Below are positions 34,106 to 46,817 of a stretch of 64,000 nt of DNA, in pieces (position 1 is the stretch's first letter; every line of letters starts with the position of its first letter). A model generated the notes under the pieces. It ran no database searches and was not told the DNA's origin. It was given only the letters and a program-made list of their open reading frames with translations. The DNA comes from Chamaecyparis obtusa (taxonomy: Eukaryota; Streptophyta; Pinopsida; Cupressales; Cupressaceae), in contig BSBK01008421.1 of assembly GCA_027943335.1 (NCBI GenBank), positions 37,444 to 101,443 of the forward strand, read 5' to 3'. Made by a program: the position numbers and the translations under genes.

Positions 34106-35401
34106 TGTTGGAGATTTGCCACCAAGCCAATGCTGACTGTATGTTTGTCATTGATGACAACATATGGTAAGCAGTGTGCATTGTAGTTCTATGTAGTGAG
34201 CCTTGAGCATATGTTGTATGGATATGTTATCAACATGATATCATAGACGTAGAGGTTGATTCTAAGTAAAGACAGTTGTGTAGTTGTTTGTAACATCAAT
34301 GTTCCTAACAGTGTTACAAGCAGAGTTTGGTATGTGATTTTTAGTATAGTTATGCTGGAGCCTTGCATGTTTATATTTATGTTGTAGACATTTTTATGAT
34401 GCTATGTCCATGGATGTATAGTTGGTTGTGCAGTACAAGTTGAGTTATGATGTTTCTGTTAGCCAGTTACAGTTTTTGGAGTTTATCTAATGGAGATGAC
34501 AGTGTTTATATTGTTTCAGCATTGCACTTATCATTTTGATATGCGTGTTTGGATTCATGTTTGGTGATGAGTTAAGAATGTTTGGTTAAGAGTGCATAAA
34601 GTATTTCAGCTTGAGAATAAAGTTTCAATTAATTTGGTGGAGCCGACTGTGTGAAGCGACGCGTCTACTCATATTGAGTTGTGCAGTCCTTTTTGTGTTG
34701 TGTGCTTAGTTTAGCCATTGGAGATGTTGTTGGAGAGTTGTATTGTTTCTCCAATATGATTTCAAGAAGGTTCTAATAGGCCGAATTGATTATATCATTT
34801 GGAGAAGGATACTTATAGCCGGTCATTTGTGATCGCTAAATATGATTGAGAGATAAGAGCAGAAGATGTGAATGTATTGAGATAGTCAATCATTAGTTGA
34901 AGATCTATGTGAAGAAGCAGATAGTAAATGCTATTCATTGGAACTGATCAAGACAATAGGTCTACTTCCCAGTTCACCAAGATCCAGATATATTGTGTAT
35001 CTATTATGCAGAAGGTTGCAGACTTCACTGTTTGAGCAGTGTGCTCCCAGACACTGTGTCCTCACCTTTAATAGGGATATTTGTAAAAAATTCCTAACAA
35101 GGTTGAAACCTTGACCAGGTCACTGTACTTCATGCATTGTAAAGATCAACTCCTAACAGTGTTGAAAGATCTTCCAACAAGGATCATTATACTCTAGTGC
35201 AGTTTATAGTGGGTGCTAATTCCCATTGGGGTTTTTACCTATTTGGGTTTCCTCGTAACCAAAATTATGGTGTTGTGTTAAGTGTTATCTTTTTGTGTAT
35301 GTGCTTAGTGTTATTCTGTACTTAATTGGATAAAGAATTGAATCTTGTAGATAACTGATTCACCCCCCCCTCTTAGTTATCTCTTGGGTCAATTCCTAAC
35401 A
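34106..35401 (+). repeat. 5' LTR of the Copia element
   Basis: This 1296-bp LTR runs from TGTTGGAGATTTGCC to CAATTCCTAACA. Its U5 end includes CACCCCCCCC (eight C) followed by TCTTAGTTATCTC. Confidence 0.92.
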
Positions 35402-35403
35402 AT

Positions 35404-35416
35404 TGGTATCAGAGCC
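35404..35416 (+). promoter_or_regulatory. primer-binding site of the Copia element
   Basis: TGGTATCAGAGCC lies two bases after the LTR, the initiator methionine tRNA site of plant Copia elements. Confidence 0.9.
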
Positions 35417-35458
35417 AAGTGCCTCGGAGAGAAAGTTTAACAGCTTGAGGTTGATCAG

Positions 35459-36682
35459 ATGGCGTTCCTTAGAAAAGAAAGTCCCAAGTTTGATGGAGAG
35501 AATTATCTAGATTGGAAGAACAAAATGACAACACATTTGCAGTGCATTGGTTTTAAGATTTTTGAAGTAGCTACTCAAGATGTTCAGATTCCCTCTCTAA
35601 AAGATCTTGCAAAAGAAGATGCAACTATTAAGAAAAAGGAAATGTTCACTCAAAATGCAATTGCCAAAGAAGCCCTTATCAGTGCCTTATTTGACAGTAA
35701 GTTTTCAGAGATCAAGAAAGTAGATAAAGCCTACAAAATATGGAAGTATCTAGAAGACATGTTTGAAGGAGATATCCAAGCCAAGAATGCACACAAAAAG
35801 ACATGGAAGAAAAAATATAATACTTTGGAGATGCTAACTGAAGAGAACATCAGAGCTTACAATCAAATAATTAATGAAGCAGTTGCAGGAATTAGGAACA
35901 ATGTTGGACAAATTTTGGAAGAGGACATAATGGATAAGTTGATGACTACTCTGACAGTAGAATATGAGAACAAGATAAACATCCTAGATGAGACCATGCA
36001 GTTTTCAAAAGATTTTAGAAGAGAGACCTTAATCAGCAAGATTTCAACATTCAAGATATCAAGTTTGAAGACAAAGCCTAAAAGTGAAACAACTTTCAAA
36101 GCCTCAGTCCATGGTAAGAAATCCTTAAACACTTCTAGTAACTTTGATAATGAAGATGTGGATAAAGAACTAGATGAATTCATTGCTATGATTGATAAGA
36201 AAGAAAGAAAAGGAAAAGGAAAATATGAAGGCCAATTACCATTTAAATATTTTTCATGTAACAAGATTGGTCATTTTGCATCTAAGTGTCCTACAAGAGT
36301 CAAGAAGTTCAAAACTAATTTCAAGCCTAAGTATATAAAAGAATGTTACTATGCTAAAGATGGAGTATCAGATGAAGATTCAGGAGAAGATGAGATTGGA
36401 TTCATTGCTATTGAAGATATGGAGAAATTTTTTGATGAAATGGATATTGAAGATGAAAAGAAAGCACAAGAGCTAGCATTAATTTCACAAGCAGACATCA
36501 GGATAGATTGGATCATTGACAACAGATGTTCACATCACATGACAAGAGACAAAGATAGATTTGTACATCTGGATAAGTACAAAGGAGGCATGGTTAGATT
36601 TAGAGACAATACTTCTAAACCTATCATAGGTAGAGGAGCTATCACCTTGGATGAAAAGAATAACACTGATGATGTTCTATAA
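35459..36682 (+). pseudogene. Copia gag and protease start
   Basis: This 407-codon frame begins MAFLRKESPKFDGENYLDWK. The gag body of about 230 residues is followed by a degenerate zinc knuckle, KYFSCNKIGHFASKC, in which the first cysteine is tyrosine. The protease box reads WIIDNRCSHHM, where WIIDSGCSHHM is usual, so the D-S-G active site is changed to D-N-R. These changes fit G-to-A mutation. The frame stops at TAA 36680, where the reading would continue with YVDGLHHNLLSVGQLL. Capsid-type gag may still be readable, but the protease is almost certainly dead. Confidence 0.88.
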
Positions 36683-36994
36683 TATGTTGATGGATTGCAT
36701 CATAACTTACTAAGTGTTGGACAGTTACTTGAAAAAAGGATATCATTTGGAATTCAAAGACAATAAATGTATCATTAATAACAAAGGAGTAATGATTGCA
36801 TCAGGTTCAAAGACAAAAGGTAATGTTTTTCAGCTTAACTCTGAAGCAAGTTGTTTTGTTACAAGTAGATGACAGTTGGTTATGGCACAAAATACTATGT
36901 CACATCAATTTTAACAATATAGTAAAGATAAGAAATGTAAAGGAAGTAAGAGACCTCCCTAGTATTGTAAAACTAGTTGATACAATATGCATAA
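36683..36994 (+). pseudogene. Copia pol, pre-integrase segment
   Basis: The GAG-pre-integrase motif is visible as DSWLWHKILCHINFNNIVKI, followed by VRDLPSIVK. The segment is broken off by the reverse-oriented solo LTR at 36995 and resumes at 38288 with ECVMGKH. Confidence 0.8.
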
Positions 36995-38287
36995 TGTTAG
37001 GAATAGTCCCAAGAGATAACTGAGGGGGGGGGGGGGGGGTGAATCAGTTATCTACAAGATTCAATTATTTATCCAATTAAGTACATAAGAACATTAAGCA
37101 TAAACACAATATGAGAACACTTTACACAACACCATAATTTTGGTTATGAGGAAACCCAAATAGGTAAAAACCCCGGTGGGAATTAGCACCCACTATGAAC
37201 TGCACTAGAGTATAATGATCCCTGTTAGAAGCTCTTACAACTATGTTAGGATTTTATCTTTACAATGCATTAAGTACAGTGACTTGGTCAAGGTTTGGAC
37301 CCTGTTAGGAGTCTTTTACAATTAACCCTGTTAGGGGTGAGAACACATTGCTCAAAGGGTGAAGGCTGCAACCTTCTGTATAACAGATACACACTATATC
37401 TAGATCTTGGTGAGCTGCAAGCTAGACCTTCTATCTTGATCAGTTCCAATGAATAGCATACACTCTCTTCTTTGTCACATAGACCTTCTACTGATGGCTC
37501 AACACTTTGCACTTTCTGCTCTGCTCTTATCTTTTTCAACTGTCTACCATACTTAGCAATCACAACTGACTGGCTATAAGTATCTTTCTCCAAATGATAT
37601 AATCAAGTCAGCCTATTAGAACTTCCTTGAAATCATATTAGAGAAACAATATAACTCTCCAAAAACATCTCCAACGGCTATACTAAGCACACAACACAAA
37701 TTAGGACCGTGCAACTCCATATGAGTAGACGTTTTACTTCACACTGTTGGCTCCACTAAATTAACTAATACTTTCTTCTCATGCTAAAATACGTTATGCA
37801 CTCTTAACCAAAAATTCTTAACTCTTCTCTAAAAATGAATCCAAACATGCATATCAAAATGATAGGCGCAACTACTACAACAATATAAACAATGTCAGCT
37901 CCATCAAATAAACTCAAGAAACTGTAACTGGCAACTGGAAACATCATAACTCAACCTGTATTGCACAAATGACTCTATGTCCATGAACATAGCTTCATTA
38001 TCATGTATACAACATAAATATAAACGTGCAAGGATCCATCACAACCATACAACAAATCACATATAGAACTCTTCCTAGGACCTGTCAGGAACACTACTGA
38101 TACAAATAACTGTATTACTATCTTCACTTAGAATAAACCTCTGCATCTATGATATCATGTTGATACCATATCTAAGAACCATATGCTCAAGGCTCTCTCC
38201 ATCAGGCTTCCATGCATGTTTCTTACCATATGTTGTCATCAATGACAAACATGCAGTTAGCACTGGCTTTCTATCAAATCTCCAACA
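36995..38287 (-). mobile_element. solo LTR of the same Copia family, inserted in reverse in pol
   Basis: This 1293-bp segment starts TGTTAGGAATAGTCCC and ends ATCTCCAACA, the reverse complement of the host element's LTR ends. Internal blocks such as the CACTGTACTT / AACCCAAATAGGTAAAAACC region match the LTR at 34106-35401. The flanking pentamers are CATAA and CAGGG, so any target duplication is degenerate. It contains a run of 16 G at 37024-37039. Confidence 0.85.
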
Positions 38288-40830
38288 CAGGGAATGTGTG
38301 ATGGGAAAACATGTAAGGAATTCATTCAAAAGAAAGCATAGTTCGACAGAGAACAAATTGGATCTAGTGCATATAGACTTATGTGGACCAACTCAAACAA
38401 GATCATACTATGGTGAAAGGTACTTTATTTTTTTTGTTGATGATTATTCTAGAATGATGTGGGTTGCATTCTTAAGAGATAAATCTGAAGCATTTGAGAA
38501 GTTCAAAATATTCAAAGCTAAAGTTGAAAATGAGTCTGGATTAAAGATAAAATGTTTGAGATCAGATAAAGGAGGATAATTCACCTCTGATAGATTTTAT
38601 GAGTATTGTGAAGAACATGGATAAAGAGATAGCTAAGTGCACCTAGAACCCCTTAGTAGAATGGAATTGTAGAAAGAAGAAATAGGATCATACTTGACAC
38701 AACATGTACTATCATGATTGAAGGAAAAGTTGCACACACCTATTGGAGAGATGCAGTCAATACTACAGTCTATATTATCAACATAATTCAATTAAGGCCA
38801 GGCGCAAACAAGACACCTTATGAGCTATGGTTTGGAAATGTACCTACAGTAAAATACTTCACAATGTTTGGAAGCAAGTGTTACACCAAGAGAGATGAAG
38901 CTATTGGCAAGTTTGATGCAAGAAGCGATGAAGGTGTTTTTCTTGGTTACTATACTAAAAGCAAAGCTTATAGATATTTTAACTTAAGATTGAAGAAGAT
39001 CATTGAAAGTGCACATGTAAAGATTGATGAAAAGTTTATGATTCAAGAGAGATATCATGATTATGCACCTACGATTGAAGAAGAACCTAGACCTACCAGT
39101 AGAGAAGTAGTTGTTGAAGAAATGCTTGACAACATTGATGTATTATTCAATGTACCTCAAACAAGTGAAGAAGAATCAGAGAAGATAGATGAGAGAGTCA
39201 CACCTAATGTTACACAATGCATATCTAGATACCATTCAAAAGAAGATATCATTGGAGATCAGAACAACAAAGTCATGACAAGATCAAAATAAAAAATAGT
39301 CAATGAAGCGGTATGTTTACTTTCACAAATTGAACCTTTAAGTGTTGAAGATGCATGTAATGATTTAGATTGGCATGAAGCAATGAAAGAAGAATTAGAT
39401 TAGATAGTTAAGAATGATACATGGGAACTGGTCCCCAGGCCTAGTGACAAAAATGTGATTGGAACCAAGTGGATATTCAGAAACAAGATGAATGAAGATG
39501 GAACAGTAGTAAGAAACAAAGCAAGACTAAAGGATATGTGTAGAGAGAAGGAATTGATTATTTTGATATATTTTCCCCTATAAGAAGATTGGAAGCCATA
39601 AAGTTATTTCTAGCCTATGCAACATTCAAAGACTTTAAATTATATCAGATGGATGCCAAGTCAGCATTCCTGAATGGAGAGTTGAAGGAAGAAATCTACA
39701 TAGAGCAGCCTAAAGAATTTAGTTTATCAGACAAACTAGATATGGTATGCAGAATGAAGAAAGCCCTCTATGGACTTAAGGAAGCCCCTAGAGCATGGTA
39801 TGAAAGACTAGATGGTTACTTAACAAAGATTGGATTCAAGAAAGGACCAATAGATTGAACTTACTCATAAGAGAGACACCTGAAGGATTATTAATAGTTG
39901 CTATTTTTGTTAATGATATTATTTTTGGTGGCAATGACAAGCTTAGTGCAGAATTTGCTAAAGAGACATAGAGCAAATTTGAAATGAGCATGATTGGACC
40001 TATCAAGTACTTTTTGGGATTGAATGTGCAGTAGGTAGACAAAGGTATTTTCATTAATCAGTCTAAGTATGTAAAAGAAATATTAAAGAAGTTCAAGATG
40101 GATGATGGCAAGCCAGTAAATACCCCTATGATAACAGGAAGAAAGATTTCAAAAGAAGATGATTCTACAATAGTAGACAAAACCCTATATAAGTCTATGA
40201 TTGGTAAACTCATATATCTTACTCAATCTAGACCAGATATTTCTAATGTAGTTGGTATTGTTGGAAGATTTGGAGAAGAACCTAAACAAAGTCATCTTAT
40301 GGCAGTAAAGAGGATATTCAGATATTTGAAAGGAACTATAGCCTATGGCTTATGGTATCCTAATTTAGAGAATGTAGAACTTCATGTGTATACAGATGCA
40401 GATTGGGCAGGTTGTGTTGATGATAGAAAGAGTACCTTAGGAGGAGCAGTATTTCTTGGAGATAGACTTGTTACTTGGACAAGGAAGAAGTAGAGTATGT
40501 AGCAGCATCATTAAATTATTCTATAATTGTGTGGATCAAACAGATGATAATGGATTTTGGAATCCAGATTTATTACCCTATTGTTATTCATTGTGACAAT
40601 ACTAGCACTATCAATATGTCAAAGAACCATGTGATGCATGCAAAGACAAAACACATTGAGATAAAATATCACTTCCTAAGAGAGAAAGTTGCAGAGAAAG
40701 AAGTAAAGTTAGATTATGTGAGTACAAAAGAATAGTTAGTAGACATTTTCACAAAGCCTTTACCGAAGGATACATTTGAGTATCTTAGGGAGAAGCTGGG
40801 AGTAATTCCATTCCCTAGATCTGATTAGAG
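38288..40830 (+). pseudogene. Copia pol: integrase, reverse transcriptase, RNase H
   Basis: Integrase shows CVMGKH, then DLVHIDLCGPTQTRSYYGERYF and FVDDYSR, with a stop at LRSDKGG-stop near 38577. The segment 38714-39292 holds the integrase C-terminal part (TPYELWFGNVPTVKYFTMFG). Reverse transcriptase follows with NVIGTKWIFRNK, then MDAKSAFLNGELKEEIYIEQP and ALYGLKEAPRAWYERL. The catalytic YVDD box is changed to FVND near 39905. RNase H shows YTDADWAG and CDNTSTINMSKN, ending in VDIFTKPLP near 40760. Many stops and frame changes occur. The order integrase before reverse transcriptase defines Copia. Confidence 0.9.
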
Positions 40831-41011
40831 TTTGCAGTAGTGCATATGTCCTCAGTGACTGATGAATGGTCAACTACTCTACTTCAGGAGTAGTACCTGC
40901 ACTTATTTGTATTGGCGCCCTTTGCCATTGATGTCAAAGGGGGAGTGTATAGTCATGACAAATACATTTGGATTGGTGGTGTTTTTCATTCCACATGTTG
41001 CCATCAATGCC

Positions 41012-41022
41012 AAAGGGGGAGA
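41012..41022 (+). promoter_or_regulatory. polypurine tract of the Copia element
   Basis: AAAGGGGGAGA lies directly before the 3' LTR start at 41024, fitting the plus-strand primer. Confidence 0.8.
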
Positions 41023-41023
41023 T

Positions 41024-41840
41024 TATTGGAGATTTGCCAGTAAGCCAGTGTTGACTTTATATTTGTCATTGATGACAACATATGGTAAGTAGTATGCATT
41101 GTAGTTCTATGCAGTGAACCTTGAGAATATGTTGTATGGATATGCTATCAGTATGATATCATAGACACTGAGGTTGATTCTGAGTATAGATAGTTGTGTA
41201 GTTGTTTGTAACAACACTTTTCCTAATAGAGTTACAAGAAGAGTTTGGTATGTGATTCTTAGTATAGTTATGTTGGAGCATTGGATGTTTATATATATGT
41301 TGTAGACATGTTTATGATGCTATGTCCATGGATGCAGAGTTAGTTGTGAAGTGCAAGTTGAGTTATGATGTTTCTGTTAGCCAGTTACAGTTTCTGGAGT
41401 TTATCTGATGGAGCCGACAGTGTTTATATTATTTCAGTAGTTGCACTTACCATTTTGATATGTGTGTTTGGATTCATGTTTGGTGATGAGTTAAGAATTT
41501 TTGGTTAAGAGCGCATAATGTATTTTAGTTTGAGAATAAAGTTTCAATTAATTTGGTGGAGCCAACTGTGTGAAGCGACGCGTCTACTCATATTGAGTTG
41601 TGTGGTCCTTTTTGTGTTGCGTGCTTAGTTTAGCCATTGGAGATTGTGTTGGAGAGTTGTATTGTTTCTATAATATGATTTGAAGAAGGTTCTAATATGA
41701 TGACTTGATTATATCATTTGGAGAAGGATACTTATAGCTGGTCATTTGTGATTGCTAAGTATGATTGAGAGATAATAGAAGATGTGAATGTACTAAGACA
41801 GTCAATCATCAGTTGAAGATCTATGTGAAGAAGTAGAGAG
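41024..41840 (+). repeat. 3' LTR of the Copia element, left part
   Basis: It matches the 5' LTR from its first bases (TATTGGAG here, TGTTGGAG there) up to GAAGTAGAGAG, where the Gypsy element is inserted. Confidence 0.9.
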
Positions 41841-43086
41841 TGTGTGTGTGAAAATTGTACGTGATCTGTAGACACAACACTTCAGTAAAACATTAGAGGT
41901 TAGTTGAAATTGAAATCGTACAATAATTGAAATCTAATCTAACCAAGTGATTTACTGCCTTCTAGTAGGTGCAAGATTGATGTTCTCAGATTGTTATCGA
42001 GATCAGTGACCTAGATGACACCTAAATGAAGGATTTGAATGCAATTGATCTAGATATGAATTGAATGCAAAGTAATCTATTTTTTTGATATTTTCTATGC
42101 AATAATATGAAAAATGATATGAAATCTATGATATGTAAAAAACTGATATGCTATGAATTGATCTAACAATAATGTGAAAACAAAAGTGATCTCACAACAA
42201 TGTTGATTCGCAATAAGCTTTGATCCTTTCAATTCCAATTCTCCAGCGTGATTGTGCAAAAATATGAGATGATTTGAGATGAGCTGAGGCTTGATTTTAT
42301 AGAAATCCAAGGCTTTGGAGGTGCATGGAAAAAAAGCCATAAATCACTCAGATTAACTCAGCTTGATTTTTGAGTTATCTGATAATAAAGATGATTTAAT
42401 TCACAAAAATATGCAAATCATGCAAAAACAACTTTTTAACTCAAATTAGAGTTTAGATCAGCTTTTTGAACTCCAAAAGGATGTTGAATTCTAAAAAGTC
42501 GACACTTTGCATTGATTTTCTAATTTGGAGTTTAACTGTTTCTTTTGAATGTGCATAATAATTATGAATTAATTAATTAAATAAAGTGATTTATGCTCAA
42601 CTTAACTGATTTTTGAAAATAAATAATTGATTTATGGGTTAATCAATTATTTAATCAAACTTTTATTAAAAACTATATTATTAAATAATGACAACTTGCT
42701 TTAATTAATTAAATAAGAATTTAATCAATTATTCATAAGATATTAGATTTATTGTCAAAATTAAATAATACAATTAATAATAGATAGAATTAAATTTAAT
42801 TACACAATTAAGTGGCAAGATATTAAATCTAATTAATTAAATATGAAAATATTCAATTAATCAAACTTAGGATAAATGTGATTTATTGCCAAATAATCAT
42901 TACATTAAAGATAATTAAGTTAATTAGGAATATTGCTAAGAATATTCCCCGATGCAGAATTTAAGATAATCAATTATGATTCGATGATGTTTAGATGTGC
43001 CTTAGATTAGGACTTCGATGTTGATTTCATTCGATTTGTAGATGTAGGAGGTTAATGAACTTATAACCCATTTTTGGGGTATTACA
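41841..43086 (-). repeat. 3' LTR of the Gypsy element
   Basis: This 1246-bp LTR is the uninterrupted copy. Over the first ~580 bases I count about ten differences from the other copy, mostly transitions. Confidence 0.92.
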
Positions 43087-43100
43087 TTTTTCCCCTCTTT
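43087..43100 (-). promoter_or_regulatory. polypurine tract of the Gypsy element
   Basis: The minus strand reads AAAGAGGGGAAAA directly before the LTR, fixing the element's orientation. Confidence 0.8.
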
Positions 43101-45475
43101 GAATTGTTGTGCAAAGCGCAGTGGTTCAAAGACAGTCTGTGTTTGATAGAGATATGAAACGGATTCGAAATTGATAATTGATATGAGACAGAAGCTGATT
43201 GATATTGATTTGATATGAAGATAATAGGTCCTGAATGACCAAAGATAATGTTCACTGTAGTAGCGATGAACCGAGGAATGCAAAAAAAAGTGTCAAAACG
43301 CCTGATTCCAAACCTTATGATTGCGAAGAAGTGAGTGACCGGTTCTAGACTTGATTGTCTTAGCAGAACTAGCAGGTATCACATCCAAACCCTTCAGTTG
43401 CCGAAGAACCAAGGAAAGAACACTATGATCCGATGGTTGCAAAAACTAATACAGTTTACAAGATTAGGAGAATACCAAATTGATAATGATCTTGATGAAT
43501 CTGATATGCCCCAAGTGATGATAGATTTGCCCTGAGCGATGAGGAATTTTGATGAATCAGCAACTACACGTGGTTGTTGTCTTGATCACTGATGAAAGAT
43601 AACAGATTCCAGATAAAATTAGATTTACAGACTTGAATGATGTGCAATACCATGCCCCCTTTGGGATTGAAATTGAAATCTGACAAGAAAAGTCAGTGTT
43701 GATAGTTTAGAAGCATGTTAATTGATTTGAGAAGTGGTTAAACACACCTGGGAATGCATTCTGCATCATTTGGAGGTCCTGGAGACCAAGTCTGACTAGG
43801 TTAAACCATGAGTTGACCATAGTTGACCAAGTTGAAATTTTGATAGTTTGATGTAAGATAATCAATTAAGTTGAATTATGGATTTTTGTGATGATCAAAG
43901 GTCGAATATGCAAGCAGTAGACCGTCCTAGGCCCAAAATTTTAAATCAAGATTTTGACATAATAAACGATCTCAGATTTTGATTTTGATCCTGAAAAAGG
44001 ATTCTACTTGCTGTTTCATTGGAGGAACCTTCATGTGAGATTCAGCTCTTGTTAGATTTGAAGATGCGAGTGGAGAATTGTTTAAGCATTGAAGTTCGTT
44101 TAGCCATTGTGAGATCATGCAACATGCAAAATGCAAAGAGACATGCAAAATGAAATGCAACCTAAGACCTAGGACCTAGTCACTGATCATATGTCGATTT
44201 GTTATCATCATTGAACTTTTAGGTAACTGGATAAATCAATACAATGCCCACTAGCTATGAAACCATAGACATATGAATATCGATTTGTATGTGCAAGAAT
44301 CAATACAACACCCACTAGCTAGGCAACCATGGACATATGAATATTGATTTTATTTTGAGAATGTCAGATTAGATATAAGCACCAAGGCATAAACACCAGG
44401 ATGACCTGAATATCATGTCCATTTTGATATAGCAATTTGTATAAGCATCAAAACATAAACGTCGTGATGACCTGAATACCCCTTGCATTGCAAACACATC
44501 AAACAGTCAAGAGATCATTCTAAATCCAATGTGAATTACCCATAGTGACCCTTTATCATTCACATCCTTAGGCAAGATCGCATTTCATAGTAGGAGAAAA
44601 AACTCACTCAAAAAGATAATAGTTAGATCAAACTTCCTTGAATTTTCTGGGTATCAATGGTCAAGGTACGCATGGCCATCCAATTTGAGATAGAGGCTCT
44701 TATAGTTGGACACCATTTCAATCCAAAATTTCCAAAGACGTTAGATTTTCACATACAAGTAGAAGATAAAGAAAAGATTATGCCCCTAGTCATCACTCTC
44801 TAAATCCTATAAAGGACATCATCGAAGAGCTCGAAGGGACACAATATGCAAAAATCTCAATGCGAATCAGTAAGCATACAAGGAGATAAAAGCATGAAAA
44901 GCACAGATTGTTTTCAGTTTGATGTTTGATGTTGATTGCATTGTTGTAGATGCAAAATCCTTTCAAGAGACAAGACTGGCTGATTGACTCACATGAAGCT
45001 TCAAAATGACTTTGACTAGATATGATACGTCTAAGATACACCGGAGACCATAGGATATGACATTGATTGCCCCCAAGTTTGAACATTGATAGGATACAGA
45101 CACTTGAGTAGATTGGTGGACAAACTGACTTATTGAAAACTGGAAATGCAAAAACAAACCAGGAGATATGTACAAACTAAAGCAAGACTAAAAGCTGGGA
45201 AAGACCAGGATTGCACTGATAGATGGAGCATTTTGAAACAAGTGGTGCCCATTTGCCGGGTTTTCACCATCTTGGCAGAGATTCTATTTTTGCTACCAAG
45301 GCGCCTGTTTCCAGGTTTTCACCAAGGCACTTTTTTTTTTTTTTTTCAATTTTTCAATTGTTTTGTGAATCATCAAGGCGCCTATTGCTAGGTTTTCACC
45401 AAGATGTTCATTTTTTTAGGACTTTTTCCAATTTTTATAATTTTTTTCAAGATATTTTACCATAGACTGAATGCC
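43101..45475 (-). other. long 3' region of the Gypsy element
   Basis: About 2.4 kb without a supported gene between the integrase remnant and the polypurine tract. Long 3' non-coding regions are usual in the Tat/Athila branch. A repeated block with ATCAATACAAC(A/G)CCCACTAGCTA occurs at about 44235 and 44306. Confidence 0.6.
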
Positions 45476-46645
45476 TTAGGCGTAGAATTTCTTCAGATGG
45501 AGAACGTTGATTGGTTCTTGGAGCTGTTCTCCTTTAGTCATTGAGAGTTGATAGGCACCAGAGCCAAAAGTAGCAGTGATAACAAAGGGACCCAGCCAGT
45601 TGGGTTCAAAATTCCCCTTGTGTTCTCGATGAGATTCATTTTTAGGATTTTCTCTCAAGACTAGATCACCAACCTGAAATTCTTTATGTCTGACTTTCTT
45701 GTTGTAGCCTCTAGACATTCTCTTCTGATATACTCTGAGATGATCATACGCTACTTGTCTGCGCTCATCTAGTAGTTCAAGTTCTTGCAACCTAGACACT
45801 CTGTAGTCATCATCAGTTACTAGACCATGCATTCTAATTTTTAGTGATGGGATTTCAACCTCAATAGGCAATACCACTTCAGACCCATAAACTAAAGCAA
45901 AAGATGTAGCCCCAGTAGGTGTTTTGATACTTGTTTTGATACTAGTTCTAATACTTGGTATACTTGATAGCATCTTTTTCCAATGCAAACTCCCAAGAAA
46001 GAACTTATCATGTAGTCCCAATGTCTAGCAAGGTGGAGAACAAGAGGGATTGACAAGTTGGTGGAAGAGATGGAAGACAAGAGAATGAAAGATAATGAAG
46101 GGAAGAAATCCTCAAGGGAAAACTCTTCAAGAATACCCAAGTTAGGAAAAAATTGTCATGTAAAGTGCATTTGGTTAAGCAATAAAAGGCCAGCATAGGT
46201 TAAATCACAAAAGCGTAATGCCAAAGAAGGACAGGATGCAGTCCAAAGGAGTAGACATGTCAAGAGGCTTCATAGCATCGTGTTTTACTCTCTTTTTTCT
46301 TTTTTTATTAGATCAAGACCAAAGGGGAAAAGGATAGCGATAGGTGAAAATGAATGGAGGAAGATGGATATGAAGGCTAAACATGGAAGGAATGAAAGCA
46401 AGATCATCGTAAGATAGCTCACAAAATAGCCAAATGTTCGTGTATAGATCAACATTGTCAAGATCAAAGAGAGAAGATGGAATGGATGAAATATGTAGAA
46501 GAACTACGCATGATGCCTGATTGCCAAGTTTTCATCATGGTACTTATCCAAGGCGCCACAAGGGAGTGGTTTTCACCATAGGATGAATTTATTTCTCTTT
46601 ACTTTTGCTACCAAGGTGCCTGTTTCCAGGTTTTCACCAAGGCAC
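45290..46645. repeat. repeated block around the integrase remnant
   Basis: The sequence GCTACCAAGG(C/T)GCCTGTTTCC followed by AGGTTTTCACCAAGGCAC occurs at about 45292-45330 and 46607-46645. Shorter variants lie at 45240-45275, 45378-45405 and 46513-46575. The copies lie on both sides of the integrase piece and precede T-rich runs. Confidence 0.75.
45476..46021 (-). pseudogene. Gypsy integrase C-terminal remnant
   Basis: The minus-strand frame of 181 codons shows KTPTGATSFALVYGSEVVLP and VEIPSL, then YNKKVRHKEFQVGDLVLREN, NFEPNWLGPFVI and PINVLHLKKFYA. This is the last third of a Ty3/Gypsy integrase of Tat/Athila type. A short in-frame duplication (SIKTSIKT) precedes TPTGA. The catalytic core upstream is missing; the sequence before it (46022-46817) has no integrase motif. 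The remnant itself has no stop, so the loss of pol may be an old deletion that the element has been copied with. Confidence 0.85.
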
Positions 46646-46817
46646 ATTTTCAATTTTATTTTATTTTTCATTTCTTTTTGAATTTTTGGAAGAAGGCAAG
46701 CTTTTTAGATAGTGCTCCTTGAAAGGATAAACCATGATATGCCAAGGAATTAAAATGATATGCTCAAAGATGTTGATAGGGAAAGGGAGATGGAAGAGAA
46801 AAATGGAGGATAAGGTT

